Shown: one piece after another, positions 17,777 to 26,792 of the stretch
Layout: every line of letters begins with the position of its first letter
Position numbering within the stretch: the first letter of the stretch is position 1
NCBI RefSeq assembly: GCF_004000985.1
Contig: NZ_BIMH01000038.1
Location: 1-50,928, forward strand
Reading direction: 5' to 3'
Length of the DNA stretch: 50,928 nucleotides
Origin: Paenibacillus validus NBRC 15382
Lineage (GTDB): Bacteria > Bacillota > Bacilli > Paenibacillales > NBRC-103111
Translations under genes and position numbers: made by a program
Notes under the pieces: generated by a model
What the model was told of the DNA's origin: nothing
Database searches by the model: none
What the model saw: only the letters and a program-made list of their open reading frames with translations

Positions 17777-18889
17777 ATGACTTGGTTATACGTAATCGGT
17801 TTTGCCGTAGCTATGCTGATCGCGCTGCTGATGACACCGCTGGTGAAACGATTTGCCTTTTGGGTAGGAGCCGTCGATGCGCCGAATCACCGCAAGGTAC
17901 ATAGCCGTATCATGCCGCGTTTGGGCGGACTGGCGATTTTCATCGCATTCGTTGCCGCTTACTTCGTTGTATCGCCTGCGATGGACGCGCTGAAATCGGA
18001 CGTCGTTTTTGGCCTATTGGTGGGTGGAGCGATCGTCGTCGTGATCGGAGCGTTGGACGACCGCTTTGATTTATCGCCAAAGCTTAAGCTGCTCGGACAA
18101 ATTTTGGCCGCAAGCGTTGTCGTTTATTCCGGCGTTGTAATCGATCTTGTCAACGTGCCGTTCGGTGACGGTGTTATTTCGCTCGAATGGTTGGCGGTGC
18201 CGTTAACGATCTTCTGGATCGTTGGCGTGACCAATGCGATCAATCTCATCGACGGTCTGGACGGTTTGTCCGCCGGCGTATCGGGAATCGCAACCTGCAC
18301 GATACTTGTACTCGCCTTGATGATGGGGAATGTGACCGTGGTCTTGCTGTGTGCGGTCTTGCTAGGAAGCATCGGGGGATTCTTGTTCTACAACTTCCAT
18401 CCGGCAAAAATTTTCATGGGCGATTCCGGCGCGTTGTTCCTCGGGTTTACGCTAGCTACGTTGTCCGTTCTGGGCTTTAAGCAAGCGACGGTCGTTTCAC
18501 TGCTTGTACCGATCATGATTCTTGGCGTGCCATTGTCCGATACGTTCTTTGCCATTATGCGTCGCTGGGTGAATAACCTGCCCATTTCTGTCGCGGACAA
18601 AAGTCATTTGCATCACTGCCTGCTGCAGTTAGGATTCAGTCATCGCTCAACGGTGCTGATCATTTACGGGATCTCCCTAGTGTTCGGAACGTCGGCGGTA
18701 CTGCTTTCTTATATGTCCCAGCAGCAAACGCTGTGGGGAACGGTATTGCTCGTCACTGTGCTTCTGTGTATCTTGGTGTTAGGCGCGGAAGCGATAGGGA
18801 TTATTAGTAAGACAAAGAAGCCGGTACTTCAGTTCTTGAACAAAGCCATGAAGACAATGCAATTGAATACGAAATCTCGAAATAATTAA
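17777..18889 (+). CDS. tagO: undecaprenyl-phosphate N-acetylglucosaminyl 1-phosphate transferase (TagO/WecA, MraY family)
   Basis: A 370-residue membrane enzyme with about ten spans that transfers GlcNAc-1-phosphate to undecaprenyl phosphate, the first step of SCWP or teichoic acid synthesis. Conserved cytosolic loops are APNHRKVHSRIMPRLGG, GALDDRFDLSPKLKLLGQ, NLIDGLDGLSAGVSG, FMGDSGALFLGF and the His-rich KSHLHHCLLQLG. ATG 17777 and GTG 17765 are both possible after AAAAAGGGG (17755-17762). A TATAAT at 17724-17729 suggests its own promoter. Placement after tagA supports a role in the same pathway. A terminator follows. Confidence 0.9.
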   Translation: MTWLYVIGFAVAMLIALLMTPLVKRFAFWVGAVDAPNHRKVHSRIMPRLGGLAIFIAFVAAYFVVSPAMDALKSDVVFGLLVGGAIVVVIGALDDRFDLSPKLKLLGQILAASVVVYSGVVIDLVNVPFGDGVISLEWLAVPLTIFWIVGVTNAINLIDGLDGLSAGVSGIATCTILVLALMMGNVTVVLLCAVLLGSIGGFLFYNFHPAKIFMGDSGALFLGFTLATLSVLGFKQATVVSLLVPIMILGVPLSDTFFAIMRRWVNNLPISVADKSHLHHCLLQLGFSHRSTVLIIYGISLVFGTSAVLLSYMSQQQTLWGTVLLVTVLLCILVLGAEAIGIISKTKKPVLQFLNKAMKTMQLNTKSRNN

Positions 18890-18906
18890 TTTTAATTCCT
18901 TAGCGA

Positions 18907-18938
18907 ATCCCAGGCCTTCCGCGGCTTGGGATTTTTTT
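18907..18938 (+). terminator. intrinsic terminator after the TagO-like gene
   Basis: A 10-bp stem with one G-T pair (18907-18916 with 18923-18932), 6-base loop and seven T. Confidence 0.85.
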
Positions 18939-18962
18939 GTAGTTGGAATTTCAGTGCAAACC

Positions 18963-18990
18963 TAAATTTTTCTACTTCTCTAACCGATAA
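18963..18990 (+). promoter_or_regulatory. candidate sigma-D (motility sigma) promoter of the SlhA-like gene
   Basis: TAAA (18963-18966) and ACCGATAA (18983-18990) are separated by 16 bases, matching the sigma-D consensus TAAA-N15/16-GCCGATAA at all but one base. The same two boxes with the same spacing precede flgM in this window. The start would leave a leader of about 150 bases. Confidence 0.65.
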
Positions 18991-19144
18991 GTAAAGTACA
19001 TGAGACTTTATACAGGGTTAGTGTGTCTAATCATGTAGAAATGCGTTGGAAGGAGGCACTTTCGGAACTGCTCAGACGTTCGTTATTACGTACCCATGCT
19101 TTGAATAACCAACATAACCATAAGCAAGCAAGGAGGAGATCAAC

Positions 19145-22100
19145 TTGAAACGCCAGAACAACCGTGCGTTATCCGCATTACTTATTTTCGCCATGCTGCT
19201 AACGCTCTGGACGCCTCTTTCGGTAAGTGCGGCTGCGGTTTCCATCACCATCTCAAATTTGAATAACGTGTCGGCTCCGGTATCGGCGACTGACGATACC
19301 CCAAGCTCGGCGGCTACGGTGGATACGTTTACGACGAATCCCGTCACGGTGAGCGCCAATATTGCCGGAATACCGGATAACCAAGTCGCAGGCATTTACC
19401 TTCGGATTACGAATACGACAACGAAGAAGGTAACGGAAGACAAAGCCATTAAACCCGTTCAAAACGGCAGCGAAATTACATTTAATAATATTATGCTGTC
19501 GCAAGGCTTGAATAAAATCGAGATGAAACACGATTCCTTCGGATATACATCCGTACCAGGGTGGGCGAACTTCTCGGCGGCCTTGTCGATCAGTGACCTG
19601 AAATTGAACGATCAACAGCTTAACGACAACTCAACGGTGAAGAGAGCCGGTACGCTTGAGGCCATCACAGGTACAGCGACGAATGCCGATGAAATCGTCG
19701 TTTATTTGAATGGTACGGCGTATTATCCGGCCAGCTTTTCGCGCAACAAATTTACTTTTTATTTTAATACCGGGCGGATCAGCGACATGAATCTGGAAGC
19801 CGGTAATAACGAGCTTACTTTTGTTTCGAAGCAAGGCAACAATACGTACTCGTTAACTCGCAAGTTCTTATATGATGACGGCAAGGCCTATCCATATGAC
19901 GCAGTCATTAAAGGATTGGGCGCAGCCACCTCCCCGTTAGAGCTTCTCTATCGTCCGACGATTGAAACCAACAACGTCAGTGACGTCGAACTTCGTTTGA
20001 AGCTGAAGTCCAATGTAACAACGTCTGTATACCAATACGAGTATGCCGATTTGTACATATCCGGTACGGCAGGGAAATATACTGTCCGTTATGATTTTGC
20101 GTCGAACGGGTTTACCAGTACGGGGACCGATCCCGATTTGAACAATGATACGGCGGGTGTGAACACGTTTCATTCGGAGACGCCGGATGGCCCCGATTTT
20201 TCCATTCATGATATAACCGTACAGTTGCCTGTCGCGACAGGAAGCTCCAACCAGATTTTTGAGGTTAATTATGTCGATGCCGATAACCGTCTTCCTTCTT
20301 TTAAAAGACAGTTCTTTTTCGATTTTGTCGATAAAGACCAACCGTATATTAATCAAGACGTGCAATTGTTTGTAGATGCGACGAAGACGGTTGCGCTGAA
20401 CAAGCCGAACGGATTCACGCAAATCACCCGATTTCCAGCAAAATTGAAGGTCCTGACCAACAACTCGGCGGGTGTCCTGGTGAAAATCAACGGCCAGCCG
20501 TATGACGATATGGACGCGGCCACAGCCAATACAGGCGGCATCTATCCGGTTACTGCTGTAACTCCGGCTGCACCGGCGACTCATACCGGGGAGATGACGG
20601 TGACATTACAAGGAATTCCGGACGGATCCGCTCTTCTGGAAGTTGTTCCGTGCGCGGACGCCACATGCTCGGCACCAAGACTGGCTTCGACGAAAACCTA
20701 TAATCTGCAAATCTCCTCTTCGCCGTTGCTGCTCTTGGACAACGTTTATAACGGTATGGTGATTACAGGTAAGGATCAACTGAAATGTACGGCCGCGGCT
20801 ATGCTGGGGCAGGTGTGTATTTCCGGACGTATTATTAATAAAGCCTCGGCAACGATGGAGGCGACCCTTAATGGAGAGCCGTTAACGATAGACTATCCGA
20901 ACAGCCCGGCTGACATTGAAACGTTCCGAATCTCCGGGGCGGGATTGAACGTCAACAACGTGCTCAACACCGACGGTAAAAAGACATTGACGTTCAAAGT
21001 GAAGGTCAATGGTCAAGAGGTTACATTCAAATACGAATTTTTCATTATTTCCGATAACGGTCCTACCATTACCTTGTTCGATCTGGACTACAATGTGAGC
21101 GATCCGCGCTTCGTCAAGAACGCTCAGAGCTACATTACGACAGCTACGCAGATTGATTTGATCGGTCGTGTCACGAACGGGTTGTCCCACAATGCTGTCA
21201 TTGATGTAACCGTACAGCTGCCGGGCAAGTCGACGGAAATAGCGATAGCCAAAACCATTACGACCGTAACTCCGGCGAATGGAGATCCTGCGTATGACGA
21301 TGTGCGCGTGAACGATTACACCTTTCCTGCAGATACCTACGGGGAGTTTATATTCAATTTAAGAGTCAAGGCTGCAAGCGGGTCCGAAGTGAAGCAGCAA
21401 ATTCGTATTACGAAGGAACCGCAGCCTTACCGCATCATTGATCCGTTATCGCTGGGCAATTCTACGGGCTTCCAAGACCTTGTATTGATTAAAAACTCGG
21501 ACGGCAAGGCGCAGCTGAATATCAACAAAAACTATCAGACGCTTCTGATTTATGCGGAGAAAGCAACACAAGTTCTCGTCGGCAAAGAAGAGGCGCTGGA
21601 GCAAAAGGCATATCCAGGCGTGTTCCGTTATGAAGTGACAAATTTAAAAGCAGGCAAAAACGAAATTAAATTCACTGTCGTACGCGGTACGAATCAACAG
21701 GCGGGTTCTATCGTGTTGAACAATACGAATACAGCTATTGAAGGTCTGCAATACAAAGCGAAAATGGGCACTTCGTTTAAAGTATTCGAGGGGGATGTCA
21801 GCTTAACGTTCCCTAAAGACACGAAACTGATTCGTAACGATCGTAATGATAAGTTCATTACATCCGAGCGGAGCCTTCTGTTTGCGATTGCCAGCACGGT
21901 TGACGGACGTGTCGAGAAAACAGAAACACCGGCGTTCAAAGATTTCTTGAATGAAACGACAGGACGGTTCAGACCGGCAAGTAAACGTTTCTGGATCGAT
22001 GCCGGTACGATTGAGAATATTGCCGACAGCGATCCAAACAAAGAAGCGCTTATGACGCAAGCTTTGACCAAGGGCGGCGGCCGTTTGCCGACGGAACCGT

Positions 22101-23065
22101 CCGACATTAATTCAAGTGTAGGTCAATTCCAGAATCGCGATATCAATTATTTAGTCGTTCCAAGCAAACCGGGTACGCTTACTCTGAAATACGATGCCGT
22201 AATCCGTGACGATGCATGGCGTTATCTCACCGTGTATCAATATAATGTATTTGAGAATTTGAATGGGAGTCTCACGCCTTCAAGACCAAACGGAGAATGG
22301 CGCAATATCGGCGGCGTCGTGAATCCGAAGAACAACACGATTACCGTTCCGATCGATTCATTCGGCTACTTCCAGGTCATGTACATGGACAATGGTTTTG
22401 GCGATCTGGATACGGCTACGAACAAACACTGGGCGAAGCTTTATATTGAAGCTTTGTATTCCAAAGGCATTATGCGCAGCAAGGATACGGAACCGAACCG
22501 TTTCTTGCCGGATGAGTTTATTTCCCGGGGCGAATTCGTGCAGATGCTCGTTAATATCTTCGATCTGCCGTTAGAAAACCCGGATACACGTGTCGATACC
22601 GGGGATCGCACTTATAACGGCATGTTTATCGATGTTCCGCGCGGCAGCGACTTGAGAAGCGGCTTTGGCCTGTATGACTTTAAGCATATTGAAGCGGCTG
22701 CCCGTGCAGGTATTATTCGTGGCCAAGCCGGCAATATCTTCGGGCATGACCAATCGCTAACGCGGGCGCAAGCGGCTCTGATGATCGCAAGAGCGGCGGA
22801 TTTGAAAATGAACTCCGATCTCACGAAAGCGTCCCAAGCGCTTCAGAAAGCTTATACCGACGGGGTTAACATTACGGATCCTGAGTTTGTTCCGGCTATT
22901 GAAGCTATCACGAAAGCAAAATTGATGGACGGAATTCCGAATGATTTGCTTGAGGGACAAAGCAAACAAACAGTCCGCTTTGACGCTGGCTCCAACATCA
23001 CCAGAGCGCAAGCTGCAACTATCGCTTATCGTGTCCTGCAGCAGCAAAAGAAATTCCCGAAATAA
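19145..23065 (+). CDS. large secreted protein with three C-terminal SLH domains, SlhA-like
   Basis: A 1306-residue exported protein. A signal peptide (about 1-30) is followed by some 1050 residues of Asn/Thr-rich beta structure with several Ig-like stretches. Three SLH repeats (about 1083-1306) end it, with tetrapeptides SRGE, TRAQ and TRAQ. Size and C-terminal SLH placement resemble SlhA of P. alvei (about 1335 residues), a surface protein needed for swarming and biofilm. Its own sigma-D-type promoter supports that link. AAGGAGGA precedes the start at 19145. The SLH domains should bind the CsaB-modified polymer made by the genes upstream. Homology to SlhA is inferred from layout, not from alignment. 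Confidence 0.82.
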   Translation: MKRQNNRALSALLIFAMLLTLWTPLSVSAAAVSITISNLNNVSAPVSATDDTPSSAATVDTFTTNPVTVSANIAGIPDNQVAGIYLRITNTTTKKVTEDKAIKPVQNGSEITFNNIMLSQGLNKIEMKHDSFGYTSVPGWANFSAALSISDLKLNDQQLNDNSTVKRAGTLEAITGTATNADEIVVYLNGTAYYPASFSRNKFTFYFNTGRISDMNLEAGNNELTFVSKQGNNTYSLTRKFLYDDGKAYPYDAVIKGLGAATSPLELLYRPTIETNNVSDVELRLKLKSNVTTSVYQYEYADLYISGTAGKYTVRYDFASNGFTSTGTDPDLNNDTAGVNTFHSETPDGPDFSIHDITVQLPVATGSSNQIFEVNYVDADNRLPSFKRQFFFDFVDKDQPYINQDVQLFVDATKTVALNKPNGFTQITRFPAKLKVLTNNSAGVLVKINGQPYDDMDAATANTGGIYPVTAVTPAAPATHTGEMTVTLQGIPDGSALLEVVPCADATCSAPRLASTKTYNLQISSSPLLLLDNVYNGMVITGKDQLKCTAAAMLGQVCISGRIINKASATMEATLNGEPLTIDYPNSPADIETFRISGAGLNVNNVLNTDGKKTLTFKVKVNGQEVTFKYEFFIISDNGPTITLFDLDYNVSDPRFVKNAQSYITTATQIDLIGRVTNGLSHNAVIDVTVQLPGKSTEIAIAKTITTVTPANGDPAYDDVRVNDYTFPADTYGEFIFNLRVKAASGSEVKQQIRITKEPQPYRIIDPLSLGNSTGFQDLVLIKNSDGKAQLNINKNYQTLLIYAEKATQVLVGKEEALEQKAYPGVFRYEVTNLKAGKNEIKFTVVRGTNQQAGSIVLNNTNTAIEGLQYKAKMGTSFKVFEGDVSLTFPKDTKLIRNDRNDKFITSERSLLFAIASTVDGRVEKTETPAFKDFLNETTGRFRPASKRFWIDAGTIENIADSDPNKEALMTQALTKGGGRLPTEPSDINSSVGQFQNRDINYLVVPSKPGTLTLKYDAVIRDDAWRYLTVYQYNVFENLNGSLTPSRPNGEWRNIGGVVNPKNNTITVPIDSFGYFQVMYMDNGFGDLDTATNKHWAKLYIEALYSKGIMRSKDTEPNRFLPDEFISRGEFVQMLVNIFDLPLENPDTRVDTGDRTYNGMFIDVPRGSDLRSGFGLYDFKHIEAAARAGIIRGQAGNIFGHDQSLTRAQAALMIARAADLKMNSDLTKASQALQKAYTDGVNITDPEFVPAIEAITKAKLMDGIPNDLLEGQSKQTVRFDAGSNITRAQAATIAYRVLQQQKKFPK

Positions 23066-23078
23066 GAAATCACGACAA

Positions 23079-23121
23079 GAAACTATCTTCGCTGCAAGCA
23101 GCTGCAGACGAAGATAGTTTC
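23079..23121. repeat. perfect 13-bp hairpin after the SlhA-like gene
   Basis: Arms 23079-23091 and 23109-23121 pair perfectly around a 17-base loop that can itself fold (CTGC/GCAG). No T-run follows, so it is not a standard intrinsic terminator. It may protect the 3' end of the transcript or act with a termination factor. Confidence 0.7.
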
Positions 23122-23172
23122 GTTACATACAAGGGATGTCCAATGAGTATGGTGTATGGAAAATACTAAGTA

Positions 23173-23201
23173 ATGACGAAAGTGATATATCACGATATAC
23201 T
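23173..23201 (+). promoter_or_regulatory. distal candidate promoter of the S-layer gene, with a palindrome in its spacer
   Basis: ATGACG (23173-23178) and TATACT (23196-23201) are 17 bases apart. The spacer holds the perfect 12-base palindrome GTGATATATCAC (23182-23193), placed where a repressor would block polymerase. ATACTAAGT occurs at 23163-23171 and again at 23197-23205. Confidence 0.5.
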
Positions 23202-23318
23202 AAGTTTCGTAAGTGAGCGGCACACGAAATGATAGATGAAAGTGAAGCGAAGCTTGCGGGTTAAAAAAACGACAGAAAAACAAAAAAAGTTTTTCGAGAG
23301 GCGCAACTTTTTAAAAAA

Positions 23319-23349
23319 CCTTGCGTTTAATACAGTGAATCACGCAAGG
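23319..23349. repeat. inverted repeat in the S-layer leader
   Basis: CCTTGCGT (23319-23326) and ACGCAAGG (23342-23349) form a perfect 8-bp stem with a 15-base loop. It lies between the two candidate promoters, so only the distal transcript would contain it. It is not followed by a T-run. Confidence 0.55.
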
Positions 23350-23397
23350 AACAAGGAAAGAGCATTAAACATTGGATAATATTCACAAAATTTGCTC

Positions 23398-23427
23398 TTT
23401 ACCTTTGGTAGCATGTCAGTGTATAAT
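23398..23427 (+). promoter_or_regulatory. proximal candidate promoter of the S-layer gene
   Basis: TTTACC (23398-23403) and a perfect TATAAT (23422-23427) with an 18-base spacer. The transcript would have a leader of about 110-200 bases, as is usual for S-layer genes. This and the distal promoter, the hairpin and the two starts fill the 572 bases between 23066 and 23637. Confidence 0.55.
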
Positions 23428-23637
23428 GTTAAATGGCATGCGAGTCTCTAAGTAGGGACATTATTAGTGTTTACTAGTTTCTGCAAACTTATACGTTGCA
23501 GACTTAACTAAGTTAAAATCATTTTTGCTCTAAACTCTGGGAAGGGGGTGAATCGGCTAATGAGGGAAATGAGCTATAATTTATCTAAAGAAAACTCTCA
23601 ACAACCGAAAGATATTCGAGGAGGAGAAAAAAAGGTT

Positions 23638-26600
23638 ATGAAAAAAAGTTTATCTGCAATTTTGTCCTTGGCTATGGCATTCTCGATGTTTTCTTCCGTT
23701 GCGTTCGGCGCTGAAGCTGAAGCTAAGAAAACATCTGCTGACTTCGACGATCTGAAAGATCTGACAGCAGAACAAAAAGTAATTTTCGATGCAATGATCT
23801 CTGGCGGCATCTTCGACGGCGTAGGCGAAAAAACATTTGGTCTGAAAGACAAAATGAACCGCGCTCAATTCGCTAAAGTTGCAGCTTTGATCTTTGATCT
23901 GGAAGTTGACACTTCCTTGAAAACTTCCAGCTTCAGCGATGTTAAAGCAGAAGACCCAGCTAACGGCTACGCTCTTCCTTACATCGAAGCTTTGAAAGCT
24001 GCTGGTTTGACTGACGGTTATGCACCTGGTGAATACAATCCTGCTGGCGAAGTTACTAAACAAGAACTCGCAACTTTCCTGGTTCGTGGTCTTGGTTGGG
24101 AAGCTGAAGCGAAAGCAAGCGCTGGCGTAAGCGACAAAACAGTTTCCGACTGGGCTAAAGGTTACGTTGCAGTAGCAATCGAGAAAAAAATCTTGACTAG
24201 CGGCGAAGACGGTACTTTCGGTGGTACTTCCGCAGCTACTCGTGACTTGCTCGTATTGTCTTCCTACGCTGCTGACAAACAATACGTTCCAGCTGGCAAA
24301 GTTAGCGTAACTGAAGCTAAAGCAACTGGCGTTAGACAAGTTACTGTAAACTTCAACAAACCAGTTGATACTGACAAAGCTCAAGTAACACTGAAAAAAG
24401 GCAGCCTAGCAATTGCTACAACAACTAAGTTCTCCGAAGACAAAAAATCCGCAATCTTGACTTTGGATGATGTTAAAATTACTGCAGGTTCTTACTCTGT
24501 AGCGGTTACTGGCTTGGATGCTGCTACAATTGATAAATCCACTGCCGAATTCACTGCTGAAGACGAGAAGTTGACTAAGCTGAGCTTCGTTAACCCAAGT
24601 GAAAAAATTGCTAAATCCCCTAGCGTAATCGTTAAGGTGAAAGCTGAAAACCAATACGGTGAGAATGCTTCTATCAACGGCGGTAGCTACACGGCTATGG
24701 CAGGCGGCGAAACTAAAACCGTTAAGAGAAATGATGATACAGGTTTCCTTGAAATTGAGTTGGACACTACTAGAAACTCTGCAGGGACTCCAACTACAAG
24801 TGAGCTTGATGTTGTTCCGATCAACATTTACCTGACGAACTCCAACATTTCCGCTCAAAAAACATTCAAAATTGGTACAGAGCCAATGGTTTCCAAAATT
24901 GAGCTTGGCGCACCGGTATATTCCACTGGATCTACAACTTTGAATGGCGAAGGCGAGTATGTAGAGCTTCCAATCACAAGATACGATCAATATGGCGATG
25001 TCTTCAAAGACAACGATAAATTTACGGGCGCATTTGCTTCCTTGAGCGATCGTACGAAAGCTGATGTTATCATCACTCCTTGGAATGATGAAGCGTTGAA
25101 GTTTGATGCTACTACAGCTAAGAAAGATAAATTGAAAATCAGCTTGTCCAAAAACATTGATAAAGCAGGCGAATATACAGCGACTGTATATGTTAGCGGA
25201 TCCTCTGCTACTGCAACAATCTCTGTTAAATCGACAAAGCTTGCAACTAGCGTAGACTTTGGTTCTTTCAACGGTGTGTTAGCAACAGGCGATGTAAATA
25301 AATACATCCCAATCGTGGCCTATGATGCTAATGGCAACCAATTAAGCGCAGATGATATCGTAGACAATGCTAAGAACAAGCGCTTTACAATCTCCGTTTC
25401 TGGAGCAAACATCGCAACCGGTCCATTGGGTAACGGTAACGATGCAATTGTTCAAAGCGGTGAACACAAAGGTCAGATTAAACTAGACTCCATTGTTGCT
25501 GGTAAAGGCGGAGTAGTTTACGTTAACCTTGGTATCTACACAGCAAACGTACAAGTTAATAAGTACCAACAATACACGGTTCAAGACCAACGTGTAGCTG
25601 ATACGATTAAACTCGTAAGCGCTGAGCCAGCTCACAAAGCTACTAACGGCGGTGCTTCCAAAGTTAAATGGCAAGTACTTGACCAATACGGCGAGAAGTT
25701 GGACTCCCTTGGTTCTAACGCTGCTAACTACAAACTTGCTGTTAGCGTATCTAACGCAACATATGGTACTGTATCCGGTCCAGTAGCAGATGGAGTAGAT
25801 GTTCCTAGCACGAACTTCAAAGCGTTTAACGGTAAAGAAATCAAGTTGACTGGCCAAAATGTAACGAACACTGCTCAAAAAGTGAAGCTGGAAGTTAAAC
25901 TGTTGGAAAATAAAACAGGCTTCACGGATGCAACTAAAACAGTTACTTTGAAAACTGTTGACAACGAAGTTGAAGTACTTCCAAGCACTACTGAGCTGAC
26001 TTACAGAATCGAGCCGGTTAAAGACCTGTTTGCAGTGTTGGATAGCGGCATGACTAAGAACTTTAAAGATAGCGATGCTAAAGAGTACTACAATGCTCTT
26101 GGCAGAGTCGTTTCGATCAAAGCAAAAGACAAATCCGGTAACGAAGTTGCGATTCCTGAAAACCTGATTACAGCAGTAACTTCTTCTAACACTAGCGTAG
26201 CTCATGCTGTTTATAATAATGGTTTCGGAGTTTCCGTTGACGCAAGTGGCAACGTAACTGAAACTGTTGACCCTACCGATGCAGGTAAAGCGGCAATCGT
26301 TGGTAACAAAGCAGGTACTGCTACAATCACGATTGCTTACACGAACCTCAAAGGTGAGCAAAAAACAGAAGTTGTGAACGTTAATGTCAAAACGGATCCA
26401 GTATCTGTAGCTTCCTTGACAGCTGGTAACAGCTCCGCTGATGCAGCGAAAAACGGCGCAGGCACTGCTTTGGTTGACAAAGCGTACACAATTATGGATC
26501 TTAAAGTAGTTGACAACTACGGTATTGAGTACACGAAAGGTGAAATCTTCAACTTCAGACAATTCACGAACGTTCTTTACTCCGTGTCTGATGTAGTTGG

Positions 26601-26724
26601 AGGCGGTACTGTAACTGTTGCTGGTGACGGTACTATCACACTTAGCGGTACGGTTAGAAGCTTCGTACTGAAAGCTACTTCCGGTACTAAATCTGTAACT
26701 ACTGACGTTACTGTGACTCCGTAA
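23638..26724 (+). CDS. probable main S-layer protein with three N-terminal SLH domains
   Basis: A 1028-residue exported protein. A signal peptide (1-25, ending AFGA) is followed by three SLH repeats (about 33-88, 97-155, 160-222). Their tetrapeptides are NRAQ, TKQE and TRDL, diverged from TRAE. The remaining 800 residues are Lys/Thr/Val-rich tandem Ig-like or Big-type domains that would form the lattice. Codons are markedly biased and AT-richer than those of neighbouring genes, as in very highly expressed genes. AGGAGGAG (23619-23626) precedes ATG 23638. The frame stays open upstream to GTG 23548, ATG 23560 and ATG 23569, which would give a 23- to 30-residue extension before the signal peptide. 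Confidence 0.9.
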   Translation: MKKSLSAILSLAMAFSMFSSVAFGAEAEAKKTSADFDDLKDLTAEQKVIFDAMISGGIFDGVGEKTFGLKDKMNRAQFAKVAALIFDLEVDTSLKTSSFSDVKAEDPANGYALPYIEALKAAGLTDGYAPGEYNPAGEVTKQELATFLVRGLGWEAEAKASAGVSDKTVSDWAKGYVAVAIEKKILTSGEDGTFGGTSAATRDLLVLSSYAADKQYVPAGKVSVTEAKATGVRQVTVNFNKPVDTDKAQVTLKKGSLAIATTTKFSEDKKSAILTLDDVKITAGSYSVAVTGLDAATIDKSTAEFTAEDEKLTKLSFVNPSEKIAKSPSVIVKVKAENQYGENASINGGSYTAMAGGETKTVKRNDDTGFLEIELDTTRNSAGTPTTSELDVVPINIYLTNSNISAQKTFKIGTEPMVSKIELGAPVYSTGSTTLNGEGEYVELPITRYDQYGDVFKDNDKFTGAFASLSDRTKADVIITPWNDEALKFDATTAKKDKLKISLSKNIDKAGEYTATVYVSGSSATATISVKSTKLATSVDFGSFNGVLATGDVNKYIPIVAYDANGNQLSADDIVDNAKNKRFTISVSGANIATGPLGNGNDAIVQSGEHKGQIKLDSIVAGKGGVVYVNLGIYTANVQVNKYQQYTVQDQRVADTIKLVSAEPAHKATNGGASKVKWQVLDQYGEKLDSLGSNAANYKLAVSVSNATYGTVSGPVADGVDVPSTNFKAFNGKEIKLTGQNVTNTAQKVKLEVKLLENKTGFTDATKTVTLKTVDNEVEVLPSTTELTYRIEPVKDLFAVLDSGMTKNFKDSDAKEYYNALGRVVSIKAKDKSGNEVAIPENLITAVTSSNTSVAHAVYNNGFGVSVDASGNVTETVDPTDAGKAAIVGNKAGTATITIAYTNLKGEQKTEVVNVNVKTDPVSVASLTAGNSSADAAKNGAGTALVDKAYTIMDLKVVDNYGIEYTKGEIFNFRQFTNVLYSVSDVVGGGTVTVAGDGTITLSGTVRSFVLKATSGTKSVTTDVTVTP

Positions 26725-26736
26725 CAGAAGTTTATA

Positions 26737-26765
26737 AGAGAGACCCGAAAGGGTCTCTTTTATTT
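26737..26765 (+). terminator. intrinsic terminator after the S-layer gene
   Basis: An 8-bp stem (26739-26746 with 26751-26758) with a stable GAAA tetraloop and a T-rich tract. Confidence 0.92.
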
Positions 26766-26792
26766 TAAGAACCTATCCAGAGGTGATTATAT

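Noticed and set aside
23066..23547. A small RNA or short gene in the S-layer leader
   Set aside because: No open frame with a ribosome-binding site and no promoter-terminator pair; the region is better explained as tandem promoters and leader.
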